Shown here: one piece after another, positions 32,572 to 42,433 of the stretch
Layout of the letters: each line of letters begins with the position of its first letter
Numbering within the stretch: position 1 is the stretch's first letter
Assembly (NCBI RefSeq): GCF_914484835.1
Contig: NZ_CAJZAR010000070.1
Coordinates: forward strand, 1-64,000
Direction: 5' to 3'
Origin: Paraburkholderia tropica
GTDB taxonomy: Bacteria; Pseudomonadota; Gammaproteobacteria; Burkholderiales; Burkholderiaceae
DNA: 64,000 nt
Notes under the pieces: generated by a model
What the model was told of the DNA's origin: nothing
The model's database searches: none
Seen by the model: only the letters and a program-made list of their open reading frames with translations
Made by a program: the position numbers and the translations under genes

Positions 32572-33792
32572 TCAAATGGGGCGAATGGGGACGCGCGAAT
32601 CCTTTGCCGCGCGAGCCACAACTCGCCAGTTAAAAAGTGCGACAAGCAGCAACAGACCGCTGGTCGCGAAGAAGACCACGCGCATGCCTAAGTGAGCGCC
32701 GACAAAGCCGCCGACAAGCGGACCAACCACCTGACCGGCGAACTGAAATGACAGCGAATAGCCCATGACGGTCCCGACCAGACCATCGGGTACGTTGTGG
32801 CGTACAACAGCAGAAATACAAGGCAATAGACCTCCCAGTGCGAGCCCCATCAAGAAGCGCAACCCAATGAGCTGCCAGCTTGCGGTCACGAGCGCCTGCG
32901 GAATAAGCAGCAGCGCCGCCGCACCCAACGCGAGCCAGATCACGGTGGAGTGGCCAATGCGGTCAGCAACCTTGCCGAGCGAAGAGGCCGACAGCACGCT
33001 GCCGAGCGCAGCTGCGGACATGACAAGTCCAGCAACGAATGTCACCTTGGCCGGATCATCGACGAGGGTTTGCACGTAGACCGTAATGATTGGTTCGATC
33101 GACATATTCGCGACCATAAGGGCAAGGCCAGTCAGTAGCATGGAAACGACAATATTCTTCTGTGGAACCTGCGCCCATTTCGCTTGCGGTTTCTGCGCGC
33201 TCCCCAGACGCGGTGTCTCGCGAACCAGCCACGCCGTTGCGAGAAATGCAACAAAGATGAGGAATCCAGAACACAAGAAAGTCGCACGTATCCCGATCAC
33301 GGGTGGCAACGCGCCGCCAATGAGCGGGCCAACAAGGTTTCCAGCCATAACCCCCGAAGCCAGCACGCCCAGCGCCCAACCCGACCGCTCCCTCGGTGTT
33401 TGCAACGCAATGAGTATGGTTGCGCCGGATGAGTAGCCGCCTGCAAGGCCAACGAGCAGTCTCAGTCCGACGAGTTGCCAGATATTCGTGGCCAGCCCCA
33501 TCAGCGAAACGACAATTGCCATTCCGAGACTCGCGCGCAGGAGCATTGATTTGCGCCCGTGACGATCGCCGAGGTGTCCCCAGAGCGGCGCAGTCAGCCC
33601 TGCAGTTAAAAAGGTCGCACCGTATGCGATGCCCGACCACTGAACGACCGCCGCGTGAGTAGACACTCCTAGCTGTGCCACATAGATCGGCAGAAAAGGC
33701 AGCATCAGCGTCATTGCCAATACAGTGGAGAAGGAGCCGAAAAGGCAGACGCCAAGGTTTCGGCGCCAATAGTCTTCGCTATCGCTGGACAT
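32572..33792 (-). CDS. MFS transporter (multidrug-type, MdtG-like)
   Basis: A 406-residue, 12-TM major-facilitator protein. The first loop, LTAPLWGHLGDRHGRKSMLLRA, is a good motif A, and SSASLGKVADRIGHSTVIWL-type repetition is seen in the second half. GLAGGYSSGATILIALQTPRERSGWALGVLASGVMAGNLVGPLIGG is the motif C region of drug-proton antiporters. It is the first gene of a two-gene operon with the isochorismatase-like hydrolase. Its promoter is shared with the divergent GntR gene. Substrate unknown. Confidence 0.87.
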   Translation of the reverse strand: MSSDSEDYWRRNLGVCLFGSFSTVLAMTLMLPFLPIYVAQLGVSTHAAVVQWSGIAYGATFLTAGLTAPLWGHLGDRHGRKSMLLRASLGMAIVVSLMGLATNIWQLVGLRLLVGLAGGYSSGATILIALQTPRERSGWALGVLASGVMAGNLVGPLIGGALPPVIGIRATFLCSGFLIFVAFLATAWLVRETPRLGSAQKPQAKWAQVPQKNIVVSMLLTGLALMVANMSIEPIITVYVQTLVDDPAKVTFVAGLVMSAAALGSVLSASSLGKVADRIGHSTVIWLALGAAALLLIPQALVTASWQLIGLRFLMGLALGGLLPCISAVVRHNVPDGLVGTVMGYSLSFQFAGQVVGPLVGGFVGAHLGMRVVFFATSGLLLLVALFNWRVVARAAKDSRVPIRPI

Positions 33793-33817
33793 CTAAAAAG
33801 GCCCTGAATTGTTTGGG

Positions 33818-33832
33818 ATACCAATGTGGTAT
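33818..33832. promoter_or_regulatory. candidate GntR (FadR-type) operator
   Basis: ATACC-AATGT-GGTAT is a palindrome with 5-bp arms in the 126-bp spacer between the MFS and GntR genes. It resembles the GGTATACC-like half sites of FadR-family regulators. A TATACAAT box overlaps its right edge at 33830-33837, so binding could block a promoter. Confidence 0.55.
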
Positions 33833-33918
33833 ACAATAGCAATCGCACGCCAGCCTTGTCAAACGAACCGCCTAGATCCCGGGCGCAACCATACGGACCT
33901 GATTCGCCGAACCCTCTC

Positions 33919-34575
33919 ATGACTCAAGCTCAACAAGTCGAAGCGCGGCTTCGAGAAATGATCCTCGATATGGAAATCGGTCCTGGAGAACGCCTAACGG
34001 AACGCTGGGCGGAGGCACAACTAGGTGCGTCTCGAACGCCTGTTCGAGCCGCGCTCTTGCGTCTGGAGGCGGAAGGTCTGATCTGTCGAGAAGGGCGCGG
34101 ATGGATGGTCACGCCGCTCGATTTGAAGGAAATCGAGCAACTGTTTGGGTATCGGGAAGTGCTCGAAGTAGCGGCAGTGCAACTCGCAGCAAAACACGCG
34201 AAACCCGAATCACTCGATGCGCTCGAAGCTGCCCTTGAGCAAAGTGCGCCGAACGAGCAGATACGCGAAGCGCACCAGCGTGGCACTGCGTTTCATGTGC
34301 AACTTGCGGCGCTATCGGCGAATGATTTCATCGCGCGAGGGGTTGCCGATGCCATGACGCGTCTATCACGTGTTCGTTGGCTTGACACATCTCCCGAGCA
34401 CGATGGGCAGACCGAGCACCTAGCGGTACTGTCGGCGTTGCGCAAGGGAGACGGGGCGCTGGCAGCAGCCATCGTCACCGCACATATTCACGACAGCCGC
34501 GATCGAGTATTGAAAATCTTGACGCAAGGTCAGCGTAGCCTGAGGGCACGTGGTCTCAAGGTCGAACAGCGCTGA
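33919..34575 (+). CDS. GntR-family transcriptional regulator (FCD domain)
   Basis: A 218-residue regulator. The GntR winged helix (VEARLREMILDMEIGPGERLTERWAEAQLGASRTPVRAALLRLEAEGLICREGRGWMVTPL) is followed by an all-helical FCD effector domain (EIEQLFGYREVLEVAAVQLAAKHA...HVQLAALSANDFIARGVADAMTRLSRVRWL...HLAVLSALRKGDGALAAAIVTAHI). ATG at 33919 gives MTQAQQVEARLREMI. It is divergent from the MFS/isochorismatase operon and probably controls it, with the palindrome at 33818 as its site. Confidence 0.88.
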   Translation: MTQAQQVEARLREMILDMEIGPGERLTERWAEAQLGASRTPVRAALLRLEAEGLICREGRGWMVTPLDLKEIEQLFGYREVLEVAAVQLAAKHAKPESLDALEAALEQSAPNEQIREAHQRGTAFHVQLAALSANDFIARGVADAMTRLSRVRWLDTSPEHDGQTEHLAVLSALRKGDGALAAAIVTAHIHDSRDRVLKILTQGQRSLRARGLKVEQR

Positions 34576-34943
34576 TCACCTCTCGTGCACACGAGCGGCA
34601 GTAGAGAGTCTCAAAGCGGTCATTTACATATCGCCACGCGAATGACGCCAACGGGTCGACTACTGCCTGTCGCATCCGGAAACAACCGGTCAAGAAACTG
34701 TCGTTCGACGTAACGGTGCGATGATTGATAATCTCCAGCAATCGCGGCGTCGCCGCTACCTGTCAGCGATGGTTCTATGACCGATCAACATCAACCGATA
34801 ACCCCCGCGCAGCCACGCAAACGAGAGTGGCATGGAACGCATCATCCATGGATCTATCGTCCACACGCTTTTCGTTGGACGGGTGCGGACATTGCCGGGG
34901 TCAATCTAGTGAACCGCACCGGGAATCGTGGAGGCCGGTTGGT
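34576..34943. other. intergenic region, no gene seen
   Basis: About 370 bp between the GntR gene and an IS3 remnant. No supported ORF, terminator or repeat copy. Confidence 0.4.
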
Positions 34944-35270
34944 TTAAGTTAATGCGGGTACTTCAGCGGCACTTCTGAGTTGCCTGTAGTAGTTTGCCTC
35001 AGCCTCAGCAGGCGGGATATAGCCGAGCGGTTCCATCAGCCGATGATGGTTGTACCAAGCCACCCATTCCAGGGTTGCCAGTTCGACGGATTCCCTCGTT
35101 TTCCACGGCGCACGCCGATGAATCAGTTCGGTCTTGTACAGGCCGTTGATCGTTTCAGCCAGCGCGTTATCGTAGCTGTCGCCACGGCTACCGACGGACG
35201 GCTCGATACCCGCCTCGGCCAAACGTTCGCTGTATCGAATGCTGACGTATTGCGCCCCTCTGATGCCCTT
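34944..35270 (-). pseudogene. IS3-family transposase OrfB, C-terminal fragment
   Basis: The minus strand encodes KGIRGAQYVSIRYSERLAEA, then GIEPSVGSRGDSYDNALAET and LEWVAWYNHHRLMEPLGYIPPAE. This is the last about 110 residues of an IS3-type OrfB, including the catalytic Glu region (NALAETINGLYKTELI). The 5' part is missing; the sequence changes abruptly at about 35270, where an IS110-type transposase begins. It cannot move by itself. Confidence 0.75.
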
Positions 35271-35277
35271 CTAAGTG

Positions 35278-36174
35278 TCAAGCAGCGATTTGGGTGCTGC
35301 CGATCTCGCGATTCCGTTGCTGTATGAGGTAGAAGACTTCGCGGGCGATGTAGCGTTTGAGACAGCGAATGGCCTCCAGCTTGGAGTGTCCTTCGCTGAC
35401 CCGCTTCGCCATGTAGGCCTTGGTACGCGGGTCGGTTCTCAGGCGTCCAATCGCGATAATGTGCAATGCGCTGTTGGCGGCCCGATCGCCGCCGCGATTC
35501 AGCCGATGTCGCGTGACTTTTCCCGATGAGGCCGGCACGGGACTGACGCCGCACAATGCAGCGAAGCTGGCTTCTGACTTTAACCTCTCGCTATTGTCTC
35601 CGGCCGTCAGCAAGAGCTGCGCTGCCGATTCGTATCCGATGGAGTTGCGCGCGATCAGTCCGGGGGCGAGTTCATCAACCAGCCCGGCGATCATGACGTC
35701 CAGGTCTGCGATCTCGTCGTGCAACTCGATATAGCGACGAGCCAGCGATTTGAATGTGATTCGATATGCAGAGGTCAGATTGCGGTAATCGGTGAGGTCG
35801 GGACGCCATGCTGCCAATGTACGGATCAATTGCATACGCGTCATTGTGCGCAACGATTCGCGCAACTCGTCGGGTGCGCTGACGATGGTGTTCTGTATCA
35901 ACTGGAGGGCCACGCGGCGAGCGGCAATCGCCGTCTTGCGGCAGACCTTCAGTACCCGCAGAGCCTCGATCATGCCGTCGCGGGTCTTGGGTGTAACAGT
36001 ACGAACTCCCGCAAAGGCAGCATGGGCTGCGTTCTCGGCATCGATCGTATCGTCCTTGCCTCGTCTGCGCCGATCGCTCCTGTCCTGCGCGGTGACTTCC
36101 AGCACCGTGATTCCCGCTTGGTGCAGGTAGCGCAGCTCTGTCCTATCCCGCACAAAATGCGACCGCCCACACAC
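35278..36174 (-). pseudogene. IS110-family transposase, 5'-truncated
   Basis: The open frame of 298 residues covers the second half of the DEDD domain (RRRRGKDDTIDAENAAHAAF) and the transposase_20 domain with the serine motif region (RNSIGYESAAQLLLTAG...FAALCGVSPVPASSGKVTRHRLNRGGDRAANSALH). The first about 70 residues with the initial catalytic Asp (the usual GVDVHK-like start) are absent. The frame only begins at YLHQAGITVLEVTAQD preceded by unrelated residues. It is therefore a truncated copy that abuts the IS3 remnant. Confidence 0.72.
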
Positions 36175-36420
36175 AATATTTCAGCGCAGAAATATATCGC
36201 TCATCAAATTTCCTATTTTCGTCGGTAAGCTCGGAGCTCCTGCTTTAGCGTTCGTCGGTGAGGTTTCAAGGGTCCCACTAAACTGATGGGATCCGGTAGC
36301 TACGCCTGGGACAAAAAAGAGGTTGTCTGTGATAGTCAGGACGCTCCCAAACTGGACAGCCGCCTGAAAGAGACGGTTATCTGACATCACCGTGTTCAGT
36401 GCAGTCCCCAGGAAAATCAC

Positions 36421-37263
36421 ATGTACTTCTTGAGGCGCCCCGCTAATGTGGGACGTTTTTTCGTCTTGACCGCCTCGCTGGCGTCCAATACTGCGTTCGC
36501 GCAAAGCAGCACGACACCTGCAGCTCTAGCGTCGACGAATACGAGTGTCCCTGACGATGGCTGGCGATACTCGCTCGGCTTCGGCGTCTTCGAAACGCCT
36601 AAATACCAGGGAGCCAGTGCGACACGCTTTCAACCAGCGCCCATCGTAGGCGCGGCATATGGTCGGATGTTCTTCGGTTCCATCGCGGACACGAGCGTGC
36701 CATTCGGAGTTGGTGCGTTTCTATATCGCGACGATTACTTCCGCCTGGGTGTCGCGCTGTCTTACGATCTAGTCAGCCCTCGCGATACGTCAGATGACTT
36801 CCGCCTTCACGGCCTGCCGGACATTAATCGCACTGCGCACGCAACACTCTTCGGGAACTACAGCCGAGACTGGTTCTCGCTAGTCGGTGCAGTGTCTCAG
36901 GATATCGCAGCCGAGAACGAGGGAACAACTGCGTCATTGGATCTGCTCACCCACTATCACCCATCGAGCAGATGGACCTTGTCTGTTGGTCCAGGTATCA
37001 CTTGGGGTAGCGCTCAATATAACCGGACCTTCTTCGGAGTAGATTCAGAGGGCAACGCCCGTTCCGGACTCCCGGTCTACACACCTGGTGCGGGCATCGC
37101 GGCATTTCGCCTGACCGCAGGCGCCAGCTACATATTGTCAAGACATTGGAGCCTGGGCGCCAGAGTGGTTGCGACGAGATTGCCAGGCACGGTCGGCAAC
37201 AGCCCCATCGTCGAAAGGAAAGCCCAGATGACGTATGGCACGTTCGCAGGTTACGCGTTTTAG
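36421..37263 (+). CDS. MipA/OmpV-family outer-membrane protein (copy 1)
   Basis: A 280-residue protein with a signal peptide ending near TAFAQSS. The mature part begins DDGWRYSLGFGVFETPKYQG and alternates in short strands typical of a small beta-barrel, ending in the outer-membrane signature YGTFAGYAF with a terminal Phe. MipA/OmpV proteins are outer-membrane porin-like proteins; MipA is also a scaffold for murein enzymes. It is clearly paralogous to the gene at 40466, sharing blocks such as HGLPDI-R-AHATLF, EGTTASLDLL and GPGITWGSAQYN. The likely two-component regulator lies between the two copies. Confidence 0.87.
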   Translation: MYFLRRPANVGRFFVLTASLASNTAFAQSSTTPAALASTNTSVPDDGWRYSLGFGVFETPKYQGASATRFQPAPIVGAAYGRMFFGSIADTSVPFGVGAFLYRDDYFRLGVALSYDLVSPRDTSDDFRLHGLPDINRTAHATLFGNYSRDWFSLVGAVSQDIAAENEGTTASLDLLTHYHPSSRWTLSVGPGITWGSAQYNRTFFGVDSEGNARSGLPVYTPGAGIAAFRLTAGASYILSRHWSLGARVVATRLPGTVGNSPIVERKAQMTYGTFAGYAF

Positions 37264-37427
37264 TCCTGGCGATCGACAGACCAGCGTGTATCCCCTCTCA
37301 TCCAATGAGTGTGCGCTCGCGACTTTTATGCTCGAAGAGCGGAAATTTACCACTCACGATATGGATTGCTGAGGATATTGACCATGGTGTCTCTATTTAT
37401 ATTTAAAAATTTGTCAAATGGACAATT

Positions 37428-37913
37428 ATGAAAATTCTCATCCCAATGTGGAACTTGATTTCACCGCTTACTATTTTGAGTTTTTTCGCCGGATGTATGA
37501 GTAACACCCAACTTCCTACGATGTCCGTCAACGGACCGGCGATAGTCGCAAGGCGAGTATGTATTCAGATAAACGAGCAGGTTCCTGCCAGCAACGTCAT
37601 CTCTGCGATCCAGGTTGCGCTTCATCACCAGGGCATAGACAGCACGCCCTTCAGTAGGGGCACAGTTCCCCCGGAATGTAATACTGTGCTTGAATATTCA
37701 GTTGTACTTGATCAATGTCACGACGGCAACGATCCAACGAACGATGAATATTGGTCGTCTGCAGACATCAGCATCCTGCAGGGCGGCGTGGTGATGACGT
37801 CGGTCCACTATGAGGCGAACGACTATAAGCGCCGCTCCAACGACTCGCACATTCTGATTTCCATGATCCGTTCGGTGATTTCTGCCGACCGTCACGAGGT
37901 TGCAGCATTCTGA
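37428..37913 (+). CDS. putative lipoprotein
   Basis: A 161-residue protein with an N-terminal hydrophobic segment and a lipobox, LSFFAGC, with the Cys near 22. The mature domain (RRVCIQINEQVPASNVISAIQVALHHQGIDSTPF...CNTVLEYSVVLDQCHDG) alternates strands and helices, as in small envelope lipoproteins. Cys-rich spacing suggests a disulphide. The family is not identified. It follows mipA copy 1 at 164 bp on the same strand and lies before the convergent histidine kinase gene. Confidence 0.62.
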   Translation: MKILIPMWNLISPLTILSFFAGCMSNTQLPTMSVNGPAIVARRVCIQINEQVPASNVISAIQVALHHQGIDSTPFSRGTVPPECNTVLEYSVVLDQCHDGNDPTNDEYWSSADISILQGGVVMTSVHYEANDYKRRSNDSHILISMIRSVISADRHEVAAF

Positions 37914-38058
37914 GATATGTCTGAATCGCAACCCTCCAGGTTGGCAGCGAGCATCGCAGTCAACCTGAAGCAATAGTCGTCATGCAAGCTATATGTGATC
38001 TCCCGGACCGTCACAGTATCATCTGCGTGTGATACGAGTTACCGTTGGCCTCGATATC

Positions 38059-39429
38059 TCACCTTTGCACCCTTGCCGAAAGCTCGGCAGCACTGGGGAA
38101 TGTCACGCACACTTCCAGGCCGCCCCCCTTACGATTACGCAGATTGATGTCGCCACCATGAGCTCTGACGACGGCCAACGCGGACGTCAACCCAAGCCCC
38201 ATGCCCCCCGTAGAGCGGTTTCTTGACTGCTCGACCCGGAAGAACGGGCTGAATACCTGTTCCATTGACTCGGGCGGAATACCCGGACCTTCGTCGCTGA
38301 CCAGCAATGTCACGTTTGCGTCGCTGCATTTCAACTCGAGATCCGCACTGCCACCCCACTTCACCGCGTTGTCGATGAGGTTCATGCAGGCCCGACGTAT
38401 CGAGAACGGTCTTCCGCTCAATGCAAACCGGCGCGGCCCGACATACCGCACGGGCGCCCCCTGGTCGCTATAGTCATCGGCGAGCGTGCGCAACAGACCA
38501 GCAAAATCAAACACCGTCGCGTCTTCGTCTTTGTAGTCATCTCTGAAGAACGACAGGGCGGAGTCTGCCATCGCCTGCAGATCATCGACATCTCTGAAAA
38601 GGCGGGCTCTCTGCTCTTCGTCTTCGATGAATTCACCGCGCAGGCGGATTTTTGTCAAGGGCGTGCGCAAATCATGCGATATCGCTGCCAGCATTAACGT
38701 GCGATCATCGACAAACTTGCGAAGTTGGGCCTGCAGCGCGTTGAATGCCTCGATTGCTGCGCGTAGTTCACGAGGCCCGGTTACACGAACGGGGCCTGCG
38801 CGCGGATCGCCCCCTATCTCGCGGAGCTCCTTGGCGAACTGACGGAGCGGCCGCGCAATAAAGTACGTCGCAAGCACCGATACAACCAGAATGAGCAATA
38901 CGATAGACGCGAGCGTCGGTGTGACATTCGCCGGTAGCGGGTTGCCCCACGGGCGCCGGTTCTTGATAAACAGTAACCAGCTGCCATCGCGCAACCGTAC
39001 AGCCATAAAATAGGCATCAGGATGCGCGGCACTATCAAAATTCACCCCAGACGACAGGGCGTCCGACGAGGTAAAAATCATCGTCTGACGCTCATGGCCC
39101 ATATTCTGAAACCGCGCCAGTGCATCTGGATAATGATGGCGCTGGTAAGCTTCCGCGAACCGCTTTGCGATCGATGTCCCTTCCAAATACCAATAAGTCC
39201 TGTCCGCGAATACGATCGTGTCCGCTAACTGTTGGCGGTCACCAGGCGACGCTGCTTCGATCATCTGGATTGCATCGTTTGCGCGGTCGAGTCTGGCACT
39301 CTCCGCTGGAGACGGCCCCAGAAAACGATCAAACAACGCGCTGAACGCAAGGACGCTAACGATCGCGGCACCGACTGTAATCGCGATCCGCCACGCGATC
39401 GTGTCAGGCATCGGAGTTCGGCGCCTCAT
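38059..39429 (-). CDS. sensor histidine kinase, EnvZ-like
   Basis: A 456-residue inner-membrane kinase. TM1 is near 12-30 (IAITVGAAIVSVLAFSALF), followed by a periplasmic sensor region of about 140 residues. TM2 is near 170-190 (LASIVLLILVVSVLATYFI). A HAMP domain follows, then HisKA with SHDLRTPLTKIRLRGEFI (phospho-His), and HATPase with NLIDNAVKWGG (N box), VSDEGPGIPP (G1) and GMGLGLTSALAVV (G2). It overlaps the regulator's stop by 4 bp, so the two are co-translated. It probably senses envelope state and controls the flanking mipA genes. Confidence 0.9.
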   Translation of the reverse strand: MRRRTPMPDTIAWRIAITVGAAIVSVLAFSALFDRFLGPSPAESARLDRANDAIQMIEAASPGDRQQLADTIVFADRTYWYLEGTSIAKRFAEAYQRHHYPDALARFQNMGHERQTMIFTSSDALSSGVNFDSAAHPDAYFMAVRLRDGSWLLFIKNRRPWGNPLPANVTPTLASIVLLILVVSVLATYFIARPLRQFAKELREIGGDPRAGPVRVTGPRELRAAIEAFNALQAQLRKFVDDRTLMLAAISHDLRTPLTKIRLRGEFIEDEEQRARLFRDVDDLQAMADSALSFFRDDYKDEDATVFDFAGLLRTLADDYSDQGAPVRYVGPRRFALSGRPFSIRRACMNLIDNAVKWGGSADLELKCSDANVTLLVSDEGPGIPPESMEQVFSPFFRVEQSRNRSTGGMGLGLTSALAVVRAHGGDINLRNRKGGGLEVCVTFPSAAELSARVQR

Positions 39430-40139
39430 CCGCGCCGAACCTGCGGAGTAAACATATAGCCGCCCCCGCGAACCGTACGGATGACCGACTCGATATCCGT
39501 GTCCATATCCAGTTTGCGACGAAGCCGGGCGACCTGAACATCAATGCTCCGATCGTAGACTTCGTGCGATGAGCCGCGGGCCAGATCTAGAAGCTGATCG
39601 CGAGTGAGAACCCGTTGTGAATGCTCGGCAAACACCAGCAGAAGATCGAACTCACCGCTGGACAAAATCGTCAACGTGTTGTCCGCAGATCTGAGTTCAC
39701 GCCTTGCGATGTCGAGCCGCCATCCGCCGAACGAGAGCACTGGCCGCGTTGCGGTGCCAACATTCGCGACGTCCGTCTGCGTTGTCCGTCGTAGTACCGC
39801 CTTTACTCGCGCGAGAAGCTCTCGCGCATCGAACGGCTTGACCAGATAGTCGTCAGCGCCGATTTCCAGGCCAACCACACGATCCACATGGTCTGCGACC
39901 GCGGTAAGCATGATCACTGGAATCCTGGAAGTGGCGCGCAGCTGTCGACACAAACTGAAACCGTCCTCTCCCTGGAGCATGACATCAAGGATGACAAGAT
40001 CGACTGGATGTCGTTCAAGAGCGGCAAAAAGGGTTTCACCGTTGGTCGCAACACTAACCTCGTGGCCGTGTTTTCTGAAGAAACCCGTGAGCAGGGACCG
40101 AATGTCCTCTTCGTCGTCAACCACCAAAATGTGCGGCAT
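39426..40139 (-). CDS. OmpR-family response regulator
   Basis: A 237-residue regulator. Receiver: VVDDEEDIRSLL, phospho-Asp in VDLVILDVMLQGEDG, Thr in VIMLTAVAD, Lys in DDYLVKPFDARELL. The OmpR winged helix at the C-terminus ends with DRSIDVQVARLRRKLD and IRTVRGGGYMF. The start is either 40148 or 40139; GGAA spaced nine bases before 40139 favours the latter. The kinase gene follows with ATGA overlap. The spacer to mipA copy 2 is the likely target promoter. Confidence 0.9.
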   Translation of the reverse strand: MPHILVVDDEEDIRSLLTGFFRKHGHEVSVATNGETLFAALERHPVDLVILDVMLQGEDGFSLCRQLRATSRIPVIMLTAVADHVDRVVGLEIGADDYLVKPFDARELLARVKAVLRRTTQTDVANVGTATRPVLSFGGWRLDIARRELRSADNTLTILSSGEFDLLLVFAEHSQRVLTRDQLLDLARGSSHEVYDRSIDVQVARLRRKLDMDTDIESVIRTVRGGGYMFTPQVRRG

Positions 40140-40148
40140 ATAAGTCAT

Positions 40149-40465
40149 TTCCAGATGCTAACCCGAACAGCGCCGGATCTCATTTCAGCGGTCCGTCAGA
40201 AATATTTCAAGCATGACGCAATGTTCGGGCTGTGAAATAAACCGCACATCATACCGATAATTTCAGTGCGTAATCTGCTCCTCGTTGACACGGCATTCCT
40301 CTGTGGAATGCCTGCCCTGGTTGGCGCGATGTGTCGGCCAGTTGCCGAGCTCAGGAACCCGACCCACCGACAAGGACGCTCCGAGGGAAGCAATTTCGCA
40401 ACGAAGGGTGTTGTCGGAATTGCGCCTTGAGGTCCGCATCTTCAGAGCAGCATCAGGAGAATTAT
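40149..40465. promoter_or_regulatory. divergent promoter region, response regulator / mipA copy 2
   Basis: About 320 bp. No clear tandem repeat for OmpR-type binding was found by eye. AGGAGA lies at 40456-40461, just upstream of the mipA ATG at 40466. The palindrome-like GGCATTCCTCTGTGGAATGCC at about 40293-40313 could be a regulator site or a transcript hairpin. Confidence 0.4.
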
Positions 40466-41308
40466 ATGCACTTTAAGTGGCGGCCCGCATGCATGGGAGG
40501 CGTTGCAGCGTTTTCCGGCCTCCTTCTTGCGACACCGGCGTTTGCACAGACGGTCACAGCCCCCGCTGCCGTAGCGGCAACCACTCCAGCGGCCGCAGAC
40601 GATGGTTGGCGCTATTCACTGGGATTCGGAGTGTTTGAAACCCCGCGGTATCCCGGTTCGAGTGCATCACGCTTTCAGCCCGCGCCCCTGGTCGGCGTGA
40701 GCTACGGACGTTTCTTTTTTGGATCTGTGCCTGACGCCAACGTACCCTTTGGACTTGGCGCATATCTGTACCGCGACGAAAACGTTCGGGTGGGCATTGC
40801 GCTCTCCTACGATCTCGTCAACCCACGCGAAACATCCGACGACGAACACCTTCATGGTCTTCCGGACATCGACAGGACAGCTCACGCCACGCTATTCGCC
40901 AGCTACAACGCGACGTGGCTATCTCTTTCAGGTGCGATCTCCCAAGACATCGCCGGCAAGGACGAAGGGACGACCGCGTCGCTGGACCTTCTCGGGAAAT
41001 ACAGTCCTGTCAGCAAGTTGACGTTGACGGCGGGGCCGGGCATCACGTGGGGTAGCGCGCAATACAATCAAACATTCTTTGGTATCAACGCAGAAGATAG
41101 CGCTCGATCCGGCCTGGGCGAATATTCGCCGGGGTCAGGGCTCGCCGCAGTTCGCTTCACCGCTGGTGCCAGCTATGCGTTTAACAGGAACTGGAATTTA
41201 GGCGCGAGAGTGACGGTGTCCCGGTTGCCTGGTGTTGTTGGCAACAGTCCGATCGTTGAGAAGACGACCCAAACGACCTACGGGGCTTTTGCAAACTACG
41301 TTTTCTAG
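40466..41308 (+). CDS. MipA/OmpV-family outer-membrane protein (copy 2)
   Basis: A 280-residue protein whose signal peptide (MHFKWRPACMGGVAAFSGLLLATPAFA) is followed by the mature start DDGWRYSLGFGVFETPRYPG. It shares long blocks with the 36421 gene: FQPAPLVG-SYGRFFFGS, VGIALSYDLVNPRETSDD, QDIAGKDEGTTASLDLL, GPGITWGSAQYNQTFFG, and the end GNSPIVEK-TQTTYGAFANYVF. The terminal Phe is the outer-membrane assembly signal. AGGAGAATT precedes the ATG. It probably forms a porin-like barrel and is the likeliest direct target of the divergent two-component system. Confidence 0.88.
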   Translation: MHFKWRPACMGGVAAFSGLLLATPAFAQTVTAPAAVAATTPAAADDGWRYSLGFGVFETPRYPGSSASRFQPAPLVGVSYGRFFFGSVPDANVPFGLGAYLYRDENVRVGIALSYDLVNPRETSDDEHLHGLPDIDRTAHATLFASYNATWLSLSGAISQDIAGKDEGTTASLDLLGKYSPVSKLTLTAGPGITWGSAQYNQTFFGINAEDSARSGLGEYSPGSGLAAVRFTAGASYAFNRNWNLGARVTVSRLPGVVGNSPIVEKTTQTTYGAFANYVF

Positions 41309-41770
41309 ACCAACGCCCGTCGGCCTTCCATAGCGGACATTTCTGCGGCCACGTTTGCCGAAAAGCGGACCTTGAATCACCGGCATCGACGTTGAAAGCT
41401 TCACTCGCTAGGGAGCTGAAAACTGCCTTTGCACTAGTACCCGGTTTGACCGATTGTGTTGCCTGGAGCAGCGCATTCTAACGAGTCCGCGTCCCTTATC
41501 CGAACCACAGGGATTCGCACTCGCAAGCCGCACGGAAAGTCGCACGAATGGCCCCGCATTGCCATCCGATGACCGGCTGTGCGTGCAAGCCGCGATGCAG
41601 CATGCGAGCCACAAGCCTCAGAGGCGAAGTTTCCGGAAGCATCGCCGGCGAAGCGTATTGGACTGCAGTGATTTTTTGGCTCGTATCAGGTGAAAGATCG
41701 CAGAGGCGACCCGAAGTATTTCAGCGATGTTCGAAACGAGCTAATCGCTGTTTCAGACGAAGGATAGTAT
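41309..41770. other. intergenic region, no gene seen
   Basis: About 460 bp. Only short frames without start signals. AAGGATAGTAT at the right edge is the ribosome-binding region of the next gene. Confidence 0.4.
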
Positions 41771-42433
41771 ATGGTTCGTAACAGATTCCCCCTGACGCTT
41801 GCTGCAGTCATCGGCTCGATCGCCCTCTCCGGCTGCATGACGACTGGGCCAATTCCCTACGCTGGCTTGTCATCGTCGGAAAAAATGAAGCCAGATGGTG
41901 AAGGCCGAACCACGAAGATACCCTACGAATACACTTCAGAGGTCGCGTGGTCGACCTATGACAAGCTGATACTGGACCCCGTCGTCGTATACGACGGCGG
42001 CGACAACCAGTTCGGGGCACTGAAAGCAAGTGAGAAAAGCGAGCTGGCCGGCTACATGAGGGAAACATTTTCTCAGGCCCTGGGAAAGAGATTTGACGTC
42101 ATCAAAACGCCCGCGCAGGGCCGGCTACGCATCACACTAACAATCACAGGCGCCGAAGAAACCACGCCGGTTCTCAGCCTCTTTGAGCATGTGGACATCG
42201 GGGGAATTCTTTACAACGGCATACAGGCAATGCGTGGAGGCCAGGCCGCCTTTGGTGGATCAGTTTCGTACGCCGTCGAGATCTACGATAGCGAGAGCGG
42301 AAAACTTTTAAAGGCTTACGTTTCAAAGCAGTATCCGAGTGCAATGAATATACGCGCCTCGATTGGCCGACTTGCAGCGGCAAAGGCCGGGCTCGATATA
42401 GGGGCGACTGATCTCGTAGCGCAACTACGTTAG
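41771..42433 (+). CDS. DUF3313-family lipoprotein
   Basis: A 220-residue protein with a signal peptide and lipobox (IALSGCMTTG, Cys near 22). The mature start, PIPYAGLSSSEKMKPDGEGRTTKIPYEYTSEVAWSTYDKLILDPVVVYDGG, matches the DUF3313 layout (a Y-x-x-L-x-x-S segment, then a W-x-x-Y-D-K-x-x-x-D-P-V motif). The C-terminal VAQLR end follows a helical region. The family is of unknown function and anchored in the envelope. It lies 460 bp after mipA copy 2 on the same strand. Confidence 0.75.
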   Translation: MVRNRFPLTLAAVIGSIALSGCMTTGPIPYAGLSSSEKMKPDGEGRTTKIPYEYTSEVAWSTYDKLILDPVVVYDGGDNQFGALKASEKSELAGYMRETFSQALGKRFDVIKTPAQGRLRITLTITGAEETTPVLSLFEHVDIGGILYNGIQAMRGGQAAFGGSVSYAVEIYDSESGKLLKAYVSKQYPSAMNIRASIGRLAAAKAGLDIGATDLVAQLR

